DNA of 8,823 bases from an uncultured Bacteroides sp. Lineage in GTDB: Bacteria; Bacteroidota; Bacteroidia; Bacteroidales; Bacteroidaceae. Position 1 is the first letter of the stretch. Each line of letters starts with the position of its first letter. The DNA is taken from positions 63,934 to 72,756 of the forward strand of contig NZ_CAJTSC010000012.1 in assembly GCF_910578895.1 (NCBI RefSeq), in the 5' to 3' direction. The position numbers were made by a program, and so were the translations under genes. The notes beneath the pieces are model-generated. The model was not told where the DNA came from and made no database searches. It saw only the letters and a list, made by a program, of their open reading frames with translations. Of this stretch, positions 5,578 through 8,823 are shown in pieces.

Positions 5578-6282
5578 CGTTTCCGGTTTGCCGATATCAA
5601 ACCAACTGCACTTTCGAAGCGGATAGCCTTGTATGCGGGCTGTACTGCAGATGGAAAGATAGAAAGGAATGATGGAGAACTTTCCCGTCCATTGCCTATT
5701 TTCCATGTGATGGAAGATGGAGGGAGATATGACATGGATTCCACCGAAAGCCATCTCCTTGTACTTGCTTTCCTGGAAATCGAAACCTTCGGGTTTGGTT
5801 TCTCCTGTAGACTTGTTTATCCACCCTTGTAGCAAATGGTCGTCATCTAACAGCAGGTAGCGGGTAGTCTGTCGTTCACTGACGAGTAGGGTGGCTTCGG
5901 CGCCGCTTTTCCGGTGATGTCTGTATAGTTCTGCAAGGTCTATGTCGCAGAGGATGTCGGCATTGTGTACAAGGAACGGTTCGTCACCGTCCAGAAACGG
6001 CCGTGCTTTCTTTATCCCGCCGCCGGTGTCGAGTAGCATGTCGCGTTCGTCGCTGACATGGATGGTGACTCCGAAATCGTTATTGGTGCGAAGAAACTCA
6101 ATAATCTGCTCTCCGAAGTGGTGGATATTGACCGTAATATCATCAAATCCGGCTGCTTTTAGCCGTAATATTACTCGTTCCAGCATCGGTTTTCCCGCTA
6201 CGGGGATGAGGGCTTTGGGAGTATGGTCGGTCAGCGGCCGCAGGCGTGTGCCCAGTCCTGCGGCAAATATCATCGCTTTCAT
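5542..6282 (-). CDS. murU: MurU-like sugar-1-phosphate nucleotidyltransferase
   Basis: A 246-residue NTP-transferase. The N-terminus carries the nucleotide-binding signature AAGLGTRLRPLT (7-18) with Lys23 in TPKALIP. DTGGG (85-89) and HNADI (106-110, Asp109 likely metal-binding) follow, and WFDIGKPETL (227-236) provides a likely second metal Asp229. Size and motifs fit the short pyrophosphorylases that include MurU (MurNAc-1-phosphate uridylyltransferase). It starts 14 nt after the stop of the AmgK-like kinase gene, so the two form an operon. The predicted reaction is UTP plus MurNAc-1-phosphate (or GlcNAc-1-phosphate) to the UDP-sugar and pyrophosphate in the cytoplasm. The symbol is assigned from this pairing; other sugar-1-phosphates cannot be excluded. 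Its 3' end overlaps the convergent ATPase gene. Confidence 0.8.
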   Translation of the reverse strand: MKAMIFAAGLGTRLRPLTDHTPKALIPVAGKPMLERVILRLKAAGFDDITVNIHHFGEQIIEFLRTNNDFGVTIHVSDERDMLLDTGGGIKKARPFLDGDEPFLVHNADILCDIDLAELYRHHRKSGAEATLLVSERQTTRYLLLDDDHLLQGWINKSTGETKPEGFDFQESKYKEMAFGGIHVISPSIFHHMENRQWTGKFSIIPFYLSICSTARIQGYPLRKCSWFDIGKPETLAKAEMEYSRR

Positions 6283-6296
6283 TGTTTTCTTGTCTT

Positions 6297-7727
6297 TTAT
6301 TGTTTTGCGTTAAAGGTCTGCTCTATATTTTGCTCCCGGTGCACTAAGTTTACTTGCACACCAAACTCTTTGTTCAGGTGTTCTGCCAAATGCTGGGCCG
6401 AATATACGGAGCGATGCTGACCACCCGTACAGCCGAAGCATACGGACAGGTTGGTGAAACCTCGTTCCATATACCGTTTTACGGATGCGTCTACCAAAGC
6501 ATATACATGTTCAAGAAAGACGGTTATTTCCCCATCGTCTTCAAGGAACCGGATAACGGGTTCATCAAGTCCGGTAAAAGGTTTGTAGCGCTCATATTTA
6601 CCGGGGTTGTTTACGGCACGGCAATCGAACACGAAACCGCCGCCGTTGCCGGATGAATCTTCGGGAATACCTTTTTTGTAGGCAAAACTGGTGACTTTTA
6701 CTACCAGACGGCGTTTTTGCAGGTCGTCGGTGAATTGTTTTAATTCTGTCAGTTCATGCAACACCTTGCAGAGGTACGGATATTCGGGGTAGGGTTCTTG
6801 CAACAGTTGCCGTAAATTTTCGATGGCAAAAGGTACACTTTGGATGAAGTGCGGTTTCTTTTCAAAGTAGCCGCGGAAACCATAAGCACCCAATACCTGC
6901 ATGGTGCGGAACAGTACGAAATGGCGGAGTTGGGCATAGAAGTAGTTTTCGTCTACCGGCTGGTATTTTCGTAAGGCTTCGATGTACTCTTTCAGAAGTT
7001 CTTGGCGCAGGCTGTCGGGATAGTTGGCTTTGGCTTGCCACAGGAAAGAAGCTACGTCATAGTAGACAGGGCCTTTGCGTCCGCCTTGGAAGTCTATGAG
7101 CCAGGGTTCGTTGTCCTTGATCATGACATTGCGACTCTGGAAGTCGCGATACATGAAAGTGGCGGAACTGCTACGGAGAAGTACGTCTGCCATCTTTTGG
7201 AAATCGTCTTCCAGGCGATCTTCCTGAAATTCCATGCCGGTTGCCTTGAGGAAGCAATACTTGAAATAGTTCAAATCCCAAAGTATACTACGGCTATTGA
7301 ACTCCGCCTGCGGGTAACAGTAGGAGAAGTCCATACCGTCGGCTCCGGCAAATTGTATGGCGGGCAACAGCCGGATGGTCTTGCGCAACAACTGTTTTTC
7401 TTCTTCGCCAAATACACTGGTTTTACGTCCTTTTTCAATGGCATTGAATAGTAACGTGTCTCCCAAATCTTCTTGTAGGTAGTACACGCCGTCTTCTGAA
7501 CGGATGAATACTTTGGGCACAGGCAGACCTTTCTGTCGGAAATGCTCTGCCATATAGAGAAATGCGCGGTTTTCCTCTACGGATTCGCCACTGACACCTA
7601 TCAGTGTAGGTATGCCTGTGAGACGGAAGTAACGACGGTTGGAGCCGGAAGAGGGAAGCTCGTCAATAGTTTCGGGTTCATGTCCGATATGTGCGATGTA
7701 GAGTTTTTTAAGTTCTTCGGTTATCAT
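6297..7727 (-). CDS. AmgK-like amino-sugar kinase fused to a RapZ C-terminal domain
   Basis: A 476-residue two-domain protein. Residues about 1-330 are an aminoglycoside-phosphotransferase-fold kinase like AmgK, which phosphorylates MurNAc/GlcNAc at the anomeric position: nucleotide-loop region SGSNRRYFRL (27-36), catalytic loop YRDFQSRN (193-200, Asp195, Asn200), metal site IDFQG (211-215, Asp212) and GPVYYDVASF (219-228). The usual HRD His is Tyr193. Residues about 342-470 match the RapZ C-terminal domain: SFAYKKGIP (347-355), FVFDCR (365-370), TGLDEPV (385-391) and GCTGGQHRSV (432-441). The P-loop N-terminal domain of classical RapZ is absent. The MurU-like gene follows 14 nt downstream, supporting an amino-sugar salvage role. 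In enterobacterial RapZ the C-terminal domain binds glucosamine-6-phosphate and small RNA; a sensing role here is inferred. Confidence 0.85.
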   Translation of the reverse strand: MITEELKKLYIAHIGHEPETIDELPSSGSNRRYFRLTGIPTLIGVSGESVEENRAFLYMAEHFRQKGLPVPKVFIRSEDGVYYLQEDLGDTLLFNAIEKGRKTSVFGEEEKQLLRKTIRLLPAIQFAGADGMDFSYCYPQAEFNSRSILWDLNYFKYCFLKATGMEFQEDRLEDDFQKMADVLLRSSSATFMYRDFQSRNVMIKDNEPWLIDFQGGRKGPVYYDVASFLWQAKANYPDSLRQELLKEYIEALRKYQPVDENYFYAQLRHFVLFRTMQVLGAYGFRGYFEKKPHFIQSVPFAIENLRQLLQEPYPEYPYLCKVLHELTELKQFTDDLQKRRLVVKVTSFAYKKGIPEDSSGNGGGFVFDCRAVNNPGKYERYKPFTGLDEPVIRFLEDDGEITVFLEHVYALVDASVKRYMERGFTNLSVCFGCTGGQHRSVYSAQHLAEHLNKEFGVQVNLVHREQNIEQTFNAKQ

Positions 7728-7750
7728 AGCGTTTTTTATATTTAGTGGGG

Positions 7751-7758
7751 CGAAGATA
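7751..7758 (-). promoter_or_regulatory. Weak -7 box for the kinase/nucleotidyltransferase operon
   Basis: The minus strand reads TATCTTCG, one mismatch from TAnnTTTG, 23 nt upstream of the kinase start. No TTTG is present at the expected -33 spacing. Confidence 0.35.
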
Positions 7759-7924
7759 AAACTTTTTTTTCAACATTCACTTTTCAATCAAGGTTTTGAT
7801 TGTTTTGTTACTAATGATGTTTCGATAAAGATGGTAACTTTTTCTTAATTTGTAGCGCAGATTAGTTAACAACTGCGTATTCCTATTAAACCATGTTATA
7901 AATCGGGATGTGAAGTGCCGATAA

Positions 7925-7955
7925 TTTGGAATTTCACAGAATATCCGTACATTTG
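7925..7955 (+). promoter_or_regulatory. Consensus Bacteroides promoter driving the candidate small RNA
   Basis: TTTG (7925-7928), exactly 19 nt, then TACATTTG (7948-7955): both elements match the consensus fully, making this the best promoter in the window. No plus-strand gene lies downstream of it. Confidence 0.75.
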
Positions 7956-7960
7956 CAATG

Positions 7961-8027
7961 TGTTTTTCATAGTATTAGATTTAAGGTTAACAAAAGATTG
8001 GCTGTCTGGGATAGATAGCCTTTTTTT
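7961..8027 (+). ncRNA. Candidate small RNA of about 65 nt
   Basis: The unit is bounded by a full-consensus promoter (7925-7955) and an intrinsic terminator (8000-8027). It contains no ORF of useful length, and the next plus-strand reading frame is a 12-codon one after the terminator. The 5' part (from about 7961) is unstructured and AU-rich, with the stretch ATAGTATTAGATTTAAGG (7970-7987) before the terminator stem. I have an unverified impression that this stretch recurs in Bacteroides genomes as a promoter-linked leader. It could also be the remnant leader of a lost gene. The 5' end is estimated from the -7 box. Confidence 0.55.
8000..8027 (+). terminator. Intrinsic terminator of the candidate small RNA
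   Basis: GGCTGTCT (8000-8007) pairs with AGATAGCC (8013-8020) with one G-U pair and a GGGAT loop, followed by seven T residues (8021-8027). Confidence 0.8.
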
Positions 8028-8092
8028 ATGCCTTTTCACTACATTTTGAATGACAGACCGAAATAATACTGGCTTTAGTTTTGACACCTTTC

Positions 8093-8132
8093 AAAAAATG
8101 AAGGTGCATCGTTTATTACGACACACCTTCAT
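8093..8132 (-). terminator. Intrinsic terminator of the beta-barrel gene
   Basis: ATGAAGGTG (8098-8106) and CACCTTCAT (8124-8132) form a 9-bp stem. On the minus strand it is followed by a run of T residues (complement of A 8093-8098). It lies 23 nt past the stop codon of the gene at 8156. Confidence 0.75.
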
Positions 8133-8155
8133 CGGTTTGGTTATATGCTGTCCTT

Positions 8156-8671
8156 TTAGAATTTATATCCGTATCCTAACATAATTACTACATTATCGTC
8201 TTTGGCAAACATAAATTTGGCTTCGGCGTTCAAATAGCTGCGTTCGGAAATAGGTAGTGTGATACCGCCACCAAGATTGAAGGCGAATTTAGTGGAGTTG
8301 CTCCGGCTGGTTTCTACCTGCTTTCCGTCTACTTCGACAGTCTGTTTTCCGTAGAAATTGTTTTGCATACCGATACCGGCAAGAGGATAGACGGAAAATC
8401 CTTGACCGTCTTCCTTGAAGTTGAATACATAATGGAAGTTCACGTTCACGTCCAATCCTGTAACTTTGTCTTTAGGAAAGAAGAAAGTCACATCCGGAGC
8501 AATCCGGAGATTATTCGCTATCGCGTAACGTCCTTGCACTCCCAGACCAAATCTTTGGTAGTTGGTCTGGTAACCGATATTGCCCATTACAGAGCTTTCT
8601 CCTTTAATAGTTTGGGCATTTATGCCCACGGATGCCAATGCAATCATGGCCAGTAAAAATAATTTTCTCAT
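8156..8671 (-). CDS. Small outer-membrane beta-barrel protein (OmpX/OMP_b-brl type)
   Basis: A 171-residue protein with a signal peptide (residues 1-19, cleavage likely at INA-Q). The mature part is a series of amphipathic strands: GNIGYQTNYQRFGLGVQGRY near 31-50, LRIAPDVTFFF at 55-65, VNVNFHYVFNF near 75-85, FSVYPLAGIGMQN near 95-108, KFAFNLGGGITLP at 128-140, YLNAEAKFMFA near 145-156, and a final strand VIMLGYGYKF ending in Phe. This pattern and size fit an eight-stranded OMP_b-brl/OmpX-like barrel. The role is unknown; such proteins may be adhesins or envelope-integrity factors. It is monocistronic as far as visible: a terminator follows it, and the next 152 nt upstream show no other gene. 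Confidence 0.85.
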   Translation of the reverse strand: MRKLFLLAMIALASVGINAQTIKGESSVMGNIGYQTNYQRFGLGVQGRYAIANNLRIAPDVTFFFPKDKVTGLDVNVNFHYVFNFKEDGQGFSVYPLAGIGMQNNFYGKQTVEVDGKQVETSRSNSTKFAFNLGGGITLPISERSYLNAEAKFMFAKDDNVVIMLGYGYKF

Positions 8672-8703
8672 AATTAAGGCATTTAGTTAATAAAATATTT
8701 CTT

Positions 8704-8728
8704 TGAAAGAGGGATGTTCCTCTTTTCA
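8704..8728 (-). other. Hairpin in the 5' leader of the beta-barrel gene
   Basis: TGAAAGAGG (8704-8712) pairs with CCTCTTTTCA (8719-8728) around a 6-nt loop with one bulged base. It lies 32 nt upstream of the beta-barrel start. On the minus strand the following AAGAAATATTTTATT is only moderately T-rich, so it may be a leader structure or the terminator of a gene beyond the right edge. An AACATTTG box (minus, 8745-8738) upstream is one mismatch from the -7 consensus. Confidence 0.35.
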
Positions 8729-8823
8729 TGTCAACAACAAATGTTTTATTGTATTTGTTTGCTACATATTGTTATCTTTCAATTTTTCATAAAGCGAGAA
8801 ATAATGTTAATTCCGTTTTTATC

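Larger units (their letters stand above)
7728..8155. other. 428-nt gene-free stretch with candidate small RNA
   Basis: From left to right it holds a weak promoter for the kinase operon (minus), a 7-bp inverted repeat CAATCAA/TTGATTG at 7785-7802, about 120 nt with no recognised signal, a strong plus-strand promoter (7925-7955), a candidate small RNA with terminator (to 8027) and the terminator of the beta-barrel gene (8093-8132). The 63-codon minus-strand frame at 7896-8087 has no family features and runs through the small-RNA unit, so I do not call it. Confidence 0.6.

Noticed and set aside
5252..5626. 124-codon plus-strand frame overlapping the ATPase end
   Set aside because: It is out of frame with the ATPase C-terminal region and has no recognisable motifs.
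7002..7451. 149-codon plus-strand open frame
   Set aside because: It lies entirely antisense to the AmgK-like kinase, whose motifs are clear; it shows no domain features of its own.
7785..7802. 7-bp inverted repeat CAATCAA/TTGATTG as a terminator
   Set aside because: The stem is short and AT-rich, and no gene ends beside it on either strand.
7896..8087. 63-codon minus-strand frame
   Set aside because: It runs antisense through the strong plus-strand promoter and terminator, with no signal peptide, domain or clear start signal.

Overview
The window looks like chromosome of a gut Bacteroides or close relative. The promoter elements match the Bacteroidales pattern (TAnnTTTG at -7, TTTG-like at -33, spacer about 19 nt), start codons lack strong Shine-Dalgarno sequences, and the gene families (DUF3575, DUF3868, DUF1573, Bacteroidales tyrosine invertase, AmgK/RapZ-C fusion) are typical of that order. 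This assignment is inference from content; no rRNA or marker search was possible.

Region 1 (1-3657) is a phase-variable surface-structure locus. A tyrosine recombinase (2449-3657, minus) lies upstream of a 518-bp gene-free stretch and of two minus-strand genes of the kind that open fimbrial operons, DUF3575 (1343-1930) and DUF3868 (1-1336, running off the left edge). The gap carries one 18-bp site at 2068-2085 and two inverted copies at 2259-2276 and 2393-2410. Each inverted copy lies at the end of a 50-bp direct repeat that also carries a TAATTTTG promoter box. Both boxes point right, away from the fimbrial genes, and I see no leftward promoter in the gap, so the sequence appears to be in the OFF orientation. 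Inversion between the left site and either right site would place the same -7 box at the same position facing DUF3575, giving two possible ON states with different upstream promoter sequence.

Region 2 (3658-4422) holds the recombinase leader, with a perfect 22-bp-stem hairpin directly ahead of its start codon, then a terminator, a small secreted DUF1573 protein and its promoter.

Region 3 (4555-7727) has a plus-strand FecE/BtuD-type ABC ATPase with no permease or binding protein beside it. It converges on, and overlaps by 36 nt, a two-gene minus-strand operon: an AmgK-like sugar kinase fused to a RapZ C-terminal domain, then a MurU-like nucleotidyltransferase. The pair is best read as an amino-sugar salvage route (MurNAc/GlcNAc to the 1-phosphate to the UDP-sugar), possibly with a built-in amino-sugar-phosphate sensor.

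Region 4 (7728-8823) contains a plus-strand promoter and terminator about 65 nt apart with no ORF between them, a candidate small RNA, followed by a minus-strand small outer-membrane beta-barrel protein with its own terminator. No tRNA, rRNA, CRISPR array or insertion sequence was seen.
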